A stretch of 64,000 bases of DNA from 34-65-8 sp963529855 (GCA_963529855.1 CAURZK010000004.1:62001-126000), one strand, 5' to 3'. Counted from the first letter of the stretch, positions 8,509 through 19,100 are shown. Program-made: numbers and translations. Notes: generated from the letters alone by a model not told the origin.

Positions 8509-11500
8509 TCAGAAATTGACCGTCGCACCGGCATAGAAGAAGCGGCCTACGGCCGGGTAGATGCCGCTGCCCGCACCGGTCCCCGTCAGGCCAAACGGCG
8601 GCAGACGATCGAACACGTTGTCGACACCGACATAGAACCGGAAGTCGTCTTCCGTCGTGAAGCCCACGCGCAGATCATGATAGAACGTGCGCGGGTAGTG
8701 GGTGATCGGGAAAGCGTCCGCATTGGTCGGCTCGCGACCCTGATGCGAGAACTGGGTCTCCCAAGCGCCGATGGTCATGCGATCGATGAAGCGCAGGTCG
8801 TAATCGAGATCCCACTGACCGAAGTCGAGGCCAACGCTCAGGCTACCCTGCCATTCCGGATCGCCCAAAGTGCCGTGCAGGCGCTCCGAACGGTCGGGTT
8901 CGCTGATGAACACGAACTGTTCGCGATTGATCAGATAGCTGACGATCGCACGCACGTTCAGGTTCGCGAAGCCCAGGTCGCGGCGATACTGGGCGTCAAA
9001 ATCGATACCCGAGGTCTTGAGCGACTGGAAGTTGAACGGTTGGTTGAGAAACGAAGGACCGACCAAAGGAAGGACGATCTCGGGGAAACCGTCAAACCGG
9101 CGACCAGCTTGGCCGTCAAATGTGAAATTGACGTACGGGTCGGTCGACGTGCGACGGAAAACCGCAGCGCAGAATGGATTGTCCAGCGTATTCGGGTCCT
9201 CGTAGCAACGGTTCACAATCGCTTGGCCGGTGAGGCCAGCAATCGCCTGCTCGATTTCGATGTTGTAGTAATCGACGGTCAGCGAGAACCCAGGCAGGAA
9301 CGAGGGCTGGAAAACCGCACCGATGGTGTAGCTGGTGCTTTCTTCCGGTTGCAGATCCGGGTTGCCCTGGTTGAAGCCAGACAGTCCCGAAGACGGAGCG
9401 TTCGTCCACGGCACCACACGGCCATCGGGCAGCGTGATCGTCGTGGGAATGCCTGCCTCGGCACAGCGTGCCGCCCGGTTCGGGTTCTGGCTAATAAAGC
9501 GCTGATCGCACGGATCGTTGAAGTTGTTGGCAAAGGTTTCCGCACGGGTTGCGTAGAGGTTGTTCAGGTTCGGTGCGCGCACCGAACGAGCGTAACCCGC
9601 ACGCAGACGGATGTCGGTTATCGGGGACCACACGAGACCCGCGTTGTACGCCCAAACCAGGTCGTCCGAGAAGTTATAGTCGGAGACGCGCGCCGCACCT
9701 TCGATCGTCAATTCCTCGAAGAACGGTGTGCCGGCCAGGATCGGGATTCGGATTTCGCCGAAAGCTTCCTTAACTTCGTAAGCCGGCGGATCGAACGTGT
9801 CGAACGCGTTGAGGAAGGTTGCACCCGACTGCGTGACGTCGTCATAGTCGGTGTACGCCGTTTCGCGGCGATATTCGGCACCCAGTGCGACACCGATCGG
9901 GCCACCCGGCAATTCGAAGAAACCGGTCGAATCGCCCGAGATGAAGGCGGAGAACTGAAGCTGTTCGGCCCATTCTTCGCGCGACGAGGTGTAAAGGACG
10001 TAATCGAGGGCCGCCTGCGATGGTGCGCCTTCGCCAAAGACGTTGAGCGGAACGCATGCCGGATCGTCATTGGTGGTCGACGCGTCCGCATTCACAGCGC
10101 AGACAATCTGGCCGGCGCTGTTACGCACAGCATTGGTTGCACGGTTAAAATTCGCAACCAGAACGTTCCCGCCGGTTTCATAGTAAGTTTCCGTGCGGCC
10201 GAAGTTGCCCGCAACTTCGTAGGACCAATTCTCGTTCTCGCCAAAGTTGCCGCGGACACCGCCGACGATGCGGAAGGTTTCACGCTTGTGATCTTCTGCA
10301 CGCGTGCCGATGTCGTTATTGAACCTGAACAGCGAGAACGTTGTTAGAGGCCGACCAAAGTTGGGATTTGCAACGCAAGTCGCGCTTGGCGGACCGGAAC
10401 ATGCAGCGCCCGTCGTTGGATTGACCGATTGGGTCGTATTCACCCCAATCACAGTCGCAATCTGTGCACGTGCCTGGGGCGACAGAAACGGATTGTTAAT
10501 CGAGAATGTAGGGCTGAGACGGGAGTTGATGAACGTCGGCTGAGTTGAAGTCTGGTTCGCCGTGATGCGAACGTACTTCCCCTCAATAAACGGCACAAAT
10601 GCCGGCGAAACTTCAAACTTTGCCATCAGGCTTCCCGAAGCGCGCTCTAGGCCCGGGAAAAGCATCGCCCCTTCAACACCGGTGGCTGACAGGCCGCCGT
10701 AACGGCCTCCTCCAATATTGCGTAAGTCGCTCGTGAGCGGATCCCGCACCACGGTTCCATCAGGATTGAACATATAGACGTCTGAAAGGGCTCCGCCGGT
10801 GGGCGAAGTTTGGCCGGTACAAACAGCAGCCCGGCGCGCGTCGTTGGCCGACTGGGCGGCAAGGAAACGAGGATCGGTCGCAGAAAAGAACGCTGATGGC
10901 GCCAAACGTCCGACGCAACTGGTCTGAACCGCTCCGCCCAACGATATGAAACCAAATTTGCTGCCAACATCGAAGAAAGCGGTGTCCGCGATGCCGTCGG
11001 AGCCGCGGACAACAGCCGGGTCGCAGAACGGAATGCTGCCGGGAATCGGATTGCCGTTCGCATCAGTCGAGCACTGGATGTCGGTGTCGACGGTATTGAA
11101 GCCCGGAGGCCCTGCGAAGGCGCCGGTCTGCTCCGGACGATCCGAAAAATAGACCGGATTGCTGACCGAATATTCCCCTGCAACGGTGATGTTACCGCGC
11201 CCGTCGGCGAAGTTTTTGCCGTAGATGCCGCTTACAAAGTACGAACCGCGGTCCCCCTGGTCCGAAACGCCGCCTTGGCCGCGTAGGCGCAGCCCGTCGA
11301 AGTCGTCACGCAGAACGAAGTTGACCACGCCCGAGACCGCGTCCGAACCGTAGATCGCCGAGTTGCCGCCGGTAACCACCTCAACCCGCTCCAGAAGGTC
11401 GGTCGGAATGGTGTTCACGTCGACGTTGAAGTCGCCAGGGGTAGAGGTCACGTGGCGACGGCCATTGACCAATACCAGGGTCCGCGTCGGGCCGAGGCCG

Positions 11501-11883
11501 CGCAGGTCGAGCTGGTTGAGGCCGGCGGTCCCGATAAAGCGGGTCGAGTTCGCCTGGCTGAAGGTCGCGCGCAGCGCGGGCAGCTGATTTACTGCGTCGC
11601 CGAGCGACAGGTCGCCGCCATCGAGAATTTCTGCGGACGTCACTGAGGTGATTGGAACAGTCGAATCAAGGTTGCTGTTGCGCTGGATGCGCGAACCCGT
11701 AACGACGATCGGTGTGGCTACCCCGGCATCGTCTTCAACGTCGGCAGCGGTGCTGGCGCCTGGGCCAGTGTTGGCGTCCTGTGCCGCGGCTGGCGCACCT
11801 GTCATCAAGGCCATCGCCACACAACCTGCACTCGCAAATAGCGCTGCACGCGCGCGAGTGGCGCCCGAGAATTTATAGTTCAT
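8509..11883 (-). CDS. TonB-dependent outer-membrane receptor (receptor 1)
   Basis: A 1124-residue TonB-dependent active transporter of the outer membrane. The first 35 residues form a Sec signal ending GAPAAAQ. The plug domain follows at once with PIVVTGSRIQRNSN (no N-terminal STN signalling domain), LRGLGPTRTLVLVNGRRH and the pore-facing IYGSDAVSGVVNFVLRDD. The remainder is a beta-barrel with many Asn/Tyr/Gly-rich strands and ends in YAGATVNF, the terminal Phe being the usual BAM signal. Long extracellular loops contain several Cys residues. The start at 11883 directly precedes the signal peptide. A promoter-like TATACT on the minus strand (11987 to 11982) and a dyad at 12005-12020 lie upstream. 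The substrate cannot be read from the sequence; sphingomonad members of this type are often assigned to oligosaccharide or peptide uptake. Confidence 0.95.
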   Translation of the reverse strand: MNYKFSGATRARAALFASAGCVAMALMTGAPAAAQDANTGPGASTAADVEDDAGVATPIVVTGSRIQRNSNLDSTVPITSVTSAEILDGGDLSLGDAVNQLPALRATFSQANSTRFIGTAGLNQLDLRGLGPTRTLVLVNGRRHVTSTPGDFNVDVNTIPTDLLERVEVVTGGNSAIYGSDAVSGVVNFVLRDDFDGLRLRGQGGVSDQGDRGSYFVSGIYGKNFADGRGNITVAGEYSVSNPVYFSDRPEQTGAFAGPPGFNTVDTDIQCSTDANGNPIPGSIPFCDPAVVRGSDGIADTAFFDVGSKFGFISLGGAVQTSCVGRLAPSAFFSATDPRFLAAQSANDARRAAVCTGQTSPTGGALSDVYMFNPDGTVVRDPLTSDLRNIGGGRYGGLSATGVEGAMLFPGLERASGSLMAKFEVSPAFVPFIEGKYVRITANQTSTQPTFINSRLSPTFSINNPFLSPQARAQIATVIGVNTTQSVNPTTGAACSGPPSATCVANPNFGRPLTTFSLFRFNNDIGTRAEDHKRETFRIVGGVRGNFGENENWSYEVAGNFGRTETYYETGGNVLVANFNRATNAVRNSAGQIVCAVNADASTTNDDPACVPLNVFGEGAPSQAALDYVLYTSSREEWAEQLQFSAFISGDSTGFFELPGGPIGVALGAEYRRETAYTDYDDVTQSGATFLNAFDTFDPPAYEVKEAFGEIRIPILAGTPFFEELTIEGAARVSDYNFSDDLVWAYNAGLVWSPITDIRLRAGYARSVRAPNLNNLYATRAETFANNFNDPCDQRFISQNPNRAARCAEAGIPTTITLPDGRVVPWTNAPSSGLSGFNQGNPDLQPEESTSYTIGAVFQPSFLPGFSLTVDYYNIEIEQAIAGLTGQAIVNRCYEDPNTLDNPFCAAVFRRTSTDPYVNFTFDGQAGRRFDGFPEIVLPLVGPSFLNQPFNFQSLKTSGIDFDAQYRRDLGFANLNVRAIVSYLINREQFVFISEPDRSERLHGTLGDPEWQGSLSVGLDFGQWDLDYDLRFIDRMTIGAWETQFSHQGREPTNADAFPITHYPRTFYHDLRVGFTTEDDFRFYVGVDNVFDRLPPFGLTGTGAGSGIYPAVGRFFYAGATVNF

Positions 11884-11981
11884 GATAGTCGTCCCCTTGA
11901 GCGGACCAGAACCTGATCCATGCTGCATACAAGCAAAGCGGGGCGGGCGGGGCAAGCTACCGGGGCGATAAATTTCGGAAA

Positions 11982-12020
11982 AGTATAGCCGATAGCCCGG
12001 GATGGTTGCTGTAATGCAAC
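11982..12020 (-). promoter_or_regulatory. Candidate promoter and GTTGC-N6-GCAAC dyad of TonB receptor 1
   Basis: The dyad GTTGC-TGTAAT-GCAAC occupies 12005-12020. On the minus strand a -10-like TATACT lies at 11987-11982, about 17 bases downstream of the dyad edge, with no good -35 hexamer. The dyad is thus centred roughly 38-41 bases before the expected start, where class II activators bind. The same dyad occurs before receptor 2 and on the clpB promoter. Confidence 0.45.
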
Positions 12021-12087
12021 ATAACGATGCCATTTGGGGCGGGTGCGTCCGATTCGGATGTACTCTCTATCGGCGAGGCGCACGAAA

Positions 12088-12112
12088 AAGGGGCGCCGAA
12101 CAGGCGCCCCTT
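12088..12112 (-). terminator. Rho-independent terminator of TonB receptor 2
   Basis: A perfect 10-bp stem (AAGGGGCGCC pairing with GGCGCCCCTT) with loop GAACA. On the minus strand it is followed by a run of T (CCCCTTTTTCG), 32 bases after the stop codon of receptor 2. Confidence 0.9.
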
Positions 12113-12143
12113 CCGTAGTTTCGGTTGTCGCGTGCCGAGCCGA

Positions 12144-15100
12144 TCAGAGGCCGGGGATGCGATCGAAGTTGATCCGCGCGCCGGCGTAGAAATACCGCCC
12201 GCGGAAGCTCACCGGATAGTTCAGCGAGCCCAGGTCCGGCTCACGATCGAAGATGTTGTTGACGCCGGTGAAGAACCGGAACCGTTCGTCTTCGGTGGTC
12301 CAGCCGAGCTGGATGTCGTGTTCCCACTTCTCGCGGAAGAACTCGAACTCCGGCGCGACCAGATCGGGGTTCGCCTCGATCTGCTCGGTCGTGTAACGGC
12401 GCGTCTTGCTGAAGTAGTTGACGCCGTAGTTCATCGAGAAGTTGTCGAGACGCCAGGTCAGATCGAGCGTCGCGTTCCACTTCGGCGCATTGGCTTCCAG
12501 GCGGTCGACGTCCACGTCAGCCCCCGGGGTCGGGATGAACTCCAGCCGGTCGAGGTAACCACCCGCCAGGCGCACGTTGAATGCGCCAATCGTCGGGCTG
12601 AGCTCGAAGCCGTAGTTGATGGTGAAGTCGGCACCCGCGGTGCGGAACTGCGCGACGTTGGCCGGGCCGATCAGGTAGTCGTTCACAAACCCGGTAGCCG
12701 GATCGCGGCCCACGTTTTCGCAGAACTGGTTGTCGAGCGTGGGCTGGTCAACGCACAGGTCGACGAGATCCTGCGCCGTGGCCGTGCTGATCGCGTTTTC
12801 CAGCTTGATGTCGTACCAGTCGGCAGTCACCGACAGGCCGGGGATGAAACGGGGACGTAGCACGACGCCTGCCGTCCAGGTCGTTGCGGTCTCTTCCTCG
12901 AGCTCCGGATTGCCGCCGGCACGACCAGGCAAGCTGACCGTCGCGCGCGGGTCACTCGTCGGGCTGAATGTCGCGGGGTTGATGCCAAGGCCGGTCAGCA
13001 GTGCCGTACAGTTGGCCTGGCGGAACTGCGAACCTTCCGGAATATTGGTCGGGTCGCACGGATCGTCGATGAAAGCGAACGTGCCGTTCTGCGGGCTGAA
13101 CAGCTCGCTGATGTTCGGTGCGCGCACGGCTTCGGAGTAAGTACCCCGGAAGCGGATGTCGGGGATCGGGCCCCAGGTCCCGTCGACCTTCCAGGTCGTG
13201 GTCTGGCCCACGGTGGAGTAATCCGACAGGCGAATGGCGGCGCCGAACTGGAGGATGTCGGCGAACGGCATGTCGCGCAGCAGCGGCACGTTGAGTTCGG
13301 CGAAAGCCTCCTTGACGTCGAATTTGCCGTCCTCGTCCTGAATCTGGGCGAGATCCGCGAGTGCACCGATCCGCTGCAATTCATCTGAGCGGAATTCCGA
13401 ACTTTCCTCGCGATATTCGGCGCCAAGCGCGAACCCGACCGGGCCGCCGGGCAGTTCGAACAACGCGCCGAAGTCGCCGGAGACCGAGCCGCTGACGACA
13501 TGCTGCTCGACCTTAACCGAGTTCTGCAGGTCGGCGTTGATCCACGCCAGCGCAGCGGGGTTGGCAACGCCTTCGCCCAGAATGTTGAGCGGCACGCAAC
13601 CGCTATTCGGGCCCGGCGTGAACGTCAGTGGCGAGGTCGAAGCGCCAATCAGCCCGGCATTCGGGTCGTTGTCGGGAGCATTGGGATCGAGATTTGAACG
13701 ACACACGATGTTCCCGTTGGCAACCCCGTTGCGGAACAGTCCCTCGTCAACGGCATCGAGCGCTGCGAAATAGCGGTCCTCGATGCGGTAGTTCGTCGCA
13801 CGGAAGTCAGTCTGGGTCTGACCGTAGACGTACGACAACTCGTATCGCGCGTTGTCGCTGATTGCGCCGTCGAGCCCGATAACGCCGCGATATGTGTCAC
13901 GTTCTGCATATTCGCCTCGAACGCCGAGGTCGAAGTTGTCTCGGCTGACGAGAACGCCCGCGGGCAGGCCGAAACCTTCTAGGCCATTCGGGCCAAACAC
14001 GATTGCATTGCGGATCGGAGCCGGAATGAAAGGGTTGTCGGCCTGGATGGTGGTGAAGAAGTCGAACGACGGCTGTGCGAACGAGAAATTCTTCGTGTTG
14101 ACGTACTTGGCTTCGGTAAACAGGCGCAGTGCCGGGCTGAATTCGAAGCTGCCAAGAAGGTTGACGTTGTGCTTCTCGGTCTCCGGCGACAGGTCGCCTT
14201 GGTAGCCGGCCAGCGGCGTGCTGTCGCCGCCGATCGTCAGACCACCCGATTGAGGCAGTACCTGGCCGCGATCGTAGGCCTGGCCGTTGCCCTGGAAATC
14301 AGGAGTGAAGTCGATGTCGGCGTCAACCGCGCCGTTGCGCGAGCTGTCGGCATAGCGCAGATCGCAGGTGACGACGCGGTCGAAGATGTTCGGATCGTCC
14401 GGGAAGTCGAGCGGGTTGCGCACCAGGCTGCAGAATTCGCCCACCCGGCCAGTCTTGCGAGCGTTGCCCGGCACGCGGTCTTCACGGTTGTATTCGTAGT
14501 TCAGCGCGATGTTGCCGCGATCCTGGGCAAAGTTCGTGCCGCCGGTGATCGAGCCGTAAGCGTTGAACGCGTCGCCCCGCGAGGAGATACCCGACTGAAA
14601 GCGCGCATCGAGCCCTTCGAAGTCGCGCTTGAGAACGAAGTTGACCACGCCCGAAACGCCGTCGGCGCCGTAAACTGCCGACACGCCGCCGGTCAGCACG
14701 TCGATCCGGTCGATCAGCGCGTTGGGAATGGTGTTGATGTCGACGGCCGCCGAGCCCGAAATGCCCGAGATGTGTCGCCGCCCGTTCACCAGCACCAGCG
14801 TGCGATCGGTGCCGAGATTGCGCAGATTGAGCAGGTTGACGCCTACGCCGCCGAACAGCGCGGTCGAGCCACCCGCGTCCGCAGTGGTGCTCGAACCGAT
14901 CAGCGCCGGGTTTTGTACGAGCAGGTCGGTGAGATTGGTGAGGCCGGATTGCTGGATCGTGTCGCTGGTCACCGAGATAACCGGGTTGGGCGAGTCGATC
15001 TCCGGGCGCGCAATACGCGAACCGGTTACGACGATGGCTTCCTGCTCCGCAGCAGCAGTCTCCTGGGCAGGAGCCTGCTCATCCTGCGCTGCGGCGGGGA

Positions 15101-15206
15101 CGCTGAGCCCCGCCAGCGCGATGGCCGATGCACCGACCGACAGAAAAAGGCGGTTCTTGCCGCGACTTGCGGTCCGATTAGCGCTGTTCAAAGAAATGTA
15201 CCTCAT
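12144..15206 (-). CDS. TonB-dependent outer-membrane receptor (receptor 2)
   Basis: A 1020-residue TonB-dependent receptor, paralogous to receptor 1. The signal peptide ends SVPAAAQD; the plug starts EAIVVTGSRIARPEIDSPNP and contains LRNLGTDRTLVLVNGRRH and VYGADGVSGVVNFVLKRD. The barrel fills the rest. The C-terminus is odd: the usual final aromatic (YAGARINF) is followed by five more residues, DRIPGL counted from the Asp, so the canonical terminal Phe is not the last residue. I chose the start at 15206 (MRYISLNSANR) because it leads directly into the signal peptide; an upstream in-frame ATG at 15272 adds a poor N-terminus. A GTTGC-N6-GCAAC dyad lies upstream at 15375-15392 and a T-tailed hairpin ends the gene. 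The substrate is unknown. Confidence 0.95.
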   Translation of the reverse strand: MRYISLNSANRTASRGKNRLFLSVGASAIALAGLSVPAAAQDEQAPAQETAAAEQEAIVVTGSRIARPEIDSPNPVISVTSDTIQQSGLTNLTDLLVQNPALIGSSTTADAGGSTALFGGVGVNLLNLRNLGTDRTLVLVNGRRHISGISGSAAVDINTIPNALIDRIDVLTGGVSAVYGADGVSGVVNFVLKRDFEGLDARFQSGISSRGDAFNAYGSITGGTNFAQDRGNIALNYEYNREDRVPGNARKTGRVGEFCSLVRNPLDFPDDPNIFDRVVTCDLRYADSSRNGAVDADIDFTPDFQGNGQAYDRGQVLPQSGGLTIGGDSTPLAGYQGDLSPETEKHNVNLLGSFEFSPALRLFTEAKYVNTKNFSFAQPSFDFFTTIQADNPFIPAPIRNAIVFGPNGLEGFGLPAGVLVSRDNFDLGVRGEYAERDTYRGVIGLDGAISDNARYELSYVYGQTQTDFRATNYRIEDRYFAALDAVDEGLFRNGVANGNIVCRSNLDPNAPDNDPNAGLIGASTSPLTFTPGPNSGCVPLNILGEGVANPAALAWINADLQNSVKVEQHVVSGSVSGDFGALFELPGGPVGFALGAEYREESSEFRSDELQRIGALADLAQIQDEDGKFDVKEAFAELNVPLLRDMPFADILQFGAAIRLSDYSTVGQTTTWKVDGTWGPIPDIRFRGTYSEAVRAPNISELFSPQNGTFAFIDDPCDPTNIPEGSQFRQANCTALLTGLGINPATFSPTSDPRATVSLPGRAGGNPELEEETATTWTAGVVLRPRFIPGLSVTADWYDIKLENAISTATAQDLVDLCVDQPTLDNQFCENVGRDPATGFVNDYLIGPANVAQFRTAGADFTINYGFELSPTIGAFNVRLAGGYLDRLEFIPTPGADVDVDRLEANAPKWNATLDLTWRLDNFSMNYGVNYFSKTRRYTTEQIEANPDLVAPEFEFFREKWEHDIQLGWTTEDERFRFFTGVNNIFDREPDLGSLNYPVSFRGRYFYAGARINFDRIPGL

Positions 15207-15374
15207 TCGAAAACTTCCGGGGGGGGCAAGAGAATTGCCGGACCAGGGGGTTCGGCGGATCATCTGACGCAACCTTTCCGCACGCCCAGGTGCGAAAAGG
15301 AATGCGGATGAATGCGTTAAGGTGGGAGGGCGATCAACGCCGCTCTTGATTCCACCAAGTGATAGTCATGCGAC

Positions 15375-15392
15375 TGTTGCGATCAGGCAACA
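15375..15392. promoter_or_regulatory. GTTGC-N6-GCAAC dyad upstream of TonB receptor 2
   Basis: TGTTGC-GATCAG-GCAACA is a perfect 6+6 dyad about 175 bases before the receptor 2 start and 31 bases before the stop of no gene. A weak -10-like TATCAC lies just downstream on the minus strand (15364-15359). It matches the dyads at 5793-5812 and 12005-12020. Confidence 0.45.
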
Positions 15393-15422
15393 TGTGGTTC
15401 TGCGATGCAGTCCCGCGCTTGA

Positions 15423-15971
15423 TTACTGGATGCGCTGTCCCTTGACGCCTATCTGGCCGTCGATGCGGATGAAGTAGCTTCCCATCGAGGCCTTCTTGAA
15501 TTCCACCTTGTCGCCCACTTCAGGACGGCGCAGGCGGGCGGGGGCGTTGGTGACCTGCCAGGTTGCATCGCCCTCTGCGATCTTGAAGGTGAAGGCGTCG
15601 CTGCGCTGGAACCGAACGCTCGTGATGGTGGATTCCAGGACTTCCATTTCCTCGTCGCCCTGGCCTCCACCAAACAGCCCGATACGCGGGAGCGAGAACC
15701 CGAACAGGCGTCGGCGCGTATCGCGCATCGCTTCGCGGTCAATCAGGCGCAAGTCCCCGGCTTCTGTCGCTGCGAGCACGGTCCCTACGGCACGGTCGAA
15801 ACACTGCAGACGCGAAGCGTCGTCAGTCATAGCCTGACAGGATTTGAGGGCCGCGAGATGATCCGGACCCGGAGCGTCCTCGTCCTGCGCTGCAGCCGGG
15901 CTACTTATAGCAAGTAGGGCAATCGCGAGGGCCGGTCTGGCGAGCGCGCTGCAGGTAAGTCTCGGAAGCAT
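15423..15971 (-). CDS. Small exported protein with a paired-Cys 'C-x(n)-RLQCFD' motif, function unknown
   Basis: About 182 residues with a Sec signal ending ISSPAAAQ, so periplasmic. Just after the signal comes LKSCQAMTDDASRLQCFDRA, which resembles the 'C...I.D...RL.CYD' signature seen in several secreted proteins, including TagO/VasI-type proteins linked to type VI secretion; no T6SS genes are present here. The C-terminal half (FTFKIAEGDATWQV to the end) looks like a small beta-barrel. The start is uncertain: ATG at 15971 has an AGGG about nine bases upstream, while ATGs at 15980, 16016 and 16028 are also in frame. The gene lies between TonB receptor 2 (same strand) and divergent receptor 3, so an envelope role in the same uptake process is a guess. 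Confidence 0.75.
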   Translation of the reverse strand: MLPRLTCSALARPALAIALLAISSPAAAQDEDAPGPDHLAALKSCQAMTDDASRLQCFDRAVGTVLAATEAGDLRLIDREAMRDTRRRLFGFSLPRIGLFGGGQGDEEMEVLESTITSVRFQRSDAFTFKIAEGDATWQVTNAPARLRRPEVGDKVEFKKASMGSYFIRIDGQIGVKGQRIQ

Positions 15972-16036
15972 CGGCAACATCCCTGTTTTACCGGTTTTCG
16001 CAGGCAGAAGTGGCATAACGAGGACCATCCGCCAAC

Positions 16037-16054
16037 TGTCACAGTAATGCCACA
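16037..16054. promoter_or_regulatory. Degenerate relative of the GTTGC-N6-GCAAC dyad before TonB receptor 3
   Basis: TGTCAC-AGTAAT-GCCACA keeps the outer TGT and ACA, the 6-base spacer and the TAAT-GC core seen at 12010-12017, but the inner half-site bases no longer pair. It sits about 130 bases before the receptor 3 start. The relationship to the other dyads is tentative. Confidence 0.25.
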
Positions 16055-16181
16055 GTCATTCAGATACGGAGGCAGTTTTGACACTGCGGATTGCGGCGTG
16101 CCGGGCGCTTGAATTAGACGCGCGCATATTCGGGCAGAGCTCGAAGTCTTAATAATTTGGATGGGTGCCAAGGGGGTGCTC

Positions 16182-19100
16182 ATGAGCAAGGGGATTGGAA
16201 TGTCCAACCGATTCAATAAGGTCTCGCTGCTTGCGGGCACGATCATGGCTTCGGCCGTGTTCGCTGCGCCCGCCTATGCGCAGCAGGATACCGACCCGGA
16301 AAACGCCGTAACGACTGCAGCCGACGCCGATTCTGGCCAGGGCACTGAAGGTATCGTCGTTACCGGTTCGCGCATTCAGCGCCGCGACCTGACCTCGACC
16401 AGCCCGCTGGCTGTCGTTCAGGACGAGGAATTCAAGCTGTCGGGTGCGGTGAACGTCGAGCAGGTGATCAACACCCTGCCCCAGGTCGTGCCGGGCACGA
16501 CCGCGTTCTCGAACAACCCCGGTGGCGGCGTTGCGACGCTGAACCTGCGCGGTCTGGGTGCTGCCCGCAACCTCGTGCTGGTCAACGGCCGTCGCTACAT
16601 CTTCTTCGATGCCAGCCAGATCGTCGACCTCAACACCATCCCGCAGTTCCTGCTCGACGCAGTCGATGTGGTGACCGGTGGTGCATCCGCCGTTTACGGT
16701 TCGGACGCGCTTGCAGGCGTCATCAACTTCCGTCTTCGCGACGACCTGAACGGTGCGACCGTTGGCGGCCAGTACGCGATCACCGAAGAGGGTGACGGCG
16801 CCCGTTACAACACCTACGTCGCTGTCGGTGCGGACTTCGCCGATGGTCGCGGTAACGTGACCGCCTATGCTGAGTACTACAAGCGTGGCAGCATCTTCCA
16901 GGGCGATCGCGAATTCTCGACCTTCGCTCTGAACGACAACGCGACCGGCACCGCGCTGGTTCGCGGTGGTTCGGCGGGCGTACCGCAGGGCCGCTTCGTT
17001 GCCGCTTCGACGCTGGCCATCGGCCAGGGTGCAAGCTGCGGTGGCACCGGCCAGCCGCCGCGCAACGCTGGCTGTTTCCCGATTGCGGAAGGCACGAACT
17101 ACCCTGGTTTCGGCGCATTCTTCGGTACGCCGGGCACCAGCACGCCCTACACTGCAGCGAACGCCTATAACTATGCGCCGGCGAACTACCTGATGGTCCC
17201 GCAAGAGCGTTGGTCGCTGGGTGGTTACGGTTCGTACGAAGTGGTCGACGGCATTACCGCGTACACCGAAGTAGCGTTCATCAACAACCGCGTTGAGAAC
17301 GAACTGGCAGCCACTCCGCTGACGCAGAACGTCAACTTCACGCTGTCGGCGATCCAGCCGCTCGTGTCGGCTGCGGACTTCCAGCAGATTTCGCTGATCG
17401 CCGCACGCCAGCAGGCTGCAATCGCTGCTGCTGCGACGCCGGGTTGTGCCGCCGTTTCGGCAACCAACCCGACCGGCGTCTGTGCCAACCCGTTCGGTTC
17501 GCAGACCACTGGTTCGACCACCATTGCACCTCTGGCGCCAGGCCAGGTCCGTCTGCAGGTCAACACCCGCACCACGGGGATCGCTTCGCGCAACGTTTCT
17601 GACGAGCGTAACGCGTTCCGTGCACTGGGCGGCATCAAGGGCGACCTGACCGACACCCTCCAGTACGATCTGTACTATTCGTACGCTCGCACCCGGAATG
17701 GTTCGATCCAGGAAGGTAACGTATCGCGTTCGGCGTTCACGCGTCTCGCGGCGAACGGCACCTGCAACGTCTTCGGTGAGAATCAGCTCAGCGATTCGTG
17801 CGTCAACCAGATCTCGATCCTGGCGCAGAACACTGACATCTCGACCCTTCAGGTCGCGCAGGGCAGCATTTCGGGCCCGCTCTTCACCACTGGTTGGGCG
17901 TCGGATCCGGTCGCGTTCGCAGTTGGTGTCGAATGGCGCAGCATGGCGGCGGAATTCATTCCCGATACCGCTTTGTCGTCGGGTGACGTTGTTGGCTTCA
18001 ACGCCGGCCAGCCCACCGAAGGCAGCTACGACGCCAAGGAAGTCTTCGGCGAACTGCGCATTCCGATCGTGCAGGACAACTTCATCGAACGCTTCGAAAT
18101 CAGCGGCGGTGCGCGCTATTCCGACTACTCGCTCGAGGCAGTTGGCGGCGTGTGGTCGTACTTTGCTGGCGCCGAATTCGCGCCGATCCCGGACATCACC
18201 TTCCGCGGTCAGTACCAGCGCGCTGTTCGTGCACCGAACGTGCAGGAACTGTTTGGTGGCCAGTCGGTCGGCTTCCCGCCCGCAACCGACCCCTGCAGCA
18301 ACCGTACGGCGGTTGCTGACCGTACGCAGGCCCTGCGCGATCTCTGCATCGCCACGGGCGTGCCGTCGGCCAACGTGTTCCAGCAGTTCATCCAGCCCAA
18401 CGACCAGATCCAGGGCGCGTTCGGCGGTAACCCGGCGCTCCAGGAAGAAGTTGCTGACACGTTCACCGCAGGCGTGGTGCTGCGTCCCAGCTTCATCCCG
18501 GGCCTGAACATCACGCTGGACTACTACGACATCGAAATCGACAACGCGATTTCGGTGGCCGGTGGCGGCGTGAACAACATCCTCAACCTGTGCTACAACA
18601 CGATCCGGGATGCCAACAGCGCCATCTGTGGGCTGATCTCGCGCGACTCGCAGGGTGTGATCTCGGGTCCTCCGTTCGTGGTCACTGCGAACAACCAGAA
18701 CCTGGCTCGTCTGACGACCAGCGGTTGGGACTTCCAGCTCGACTACAGCACCTCGATCGGCTTCAGCGCCTGGGGTGAGGGCGAGTCGCGGCTCGGGTTC
18801 TTCTTCCTCGGAAACTATTCCGACGAGAACGACTTCGTACCGCTGGTTGACCTGCCCGACGACGTTGTCGAGTGCGCCGGCAAGTTCGGTCTGAACTGCG
18901 GCAACCCGACGCCGAAGTGGAAGTGGTCGAGCCGCCTGTCCTGGATGGACGGTCCGATGACCACCACCCTGCGCTGGCGCCATGTCGGCAAGGTTTCGGA
19001 TGACGACGACGATACGGATTACTTCGTCGAAGAACTCGAAGCTTACGACCTGTTCGACCTCGCCTTCGGCTTCAACGTGAACGAAAACTTCACACTGACG

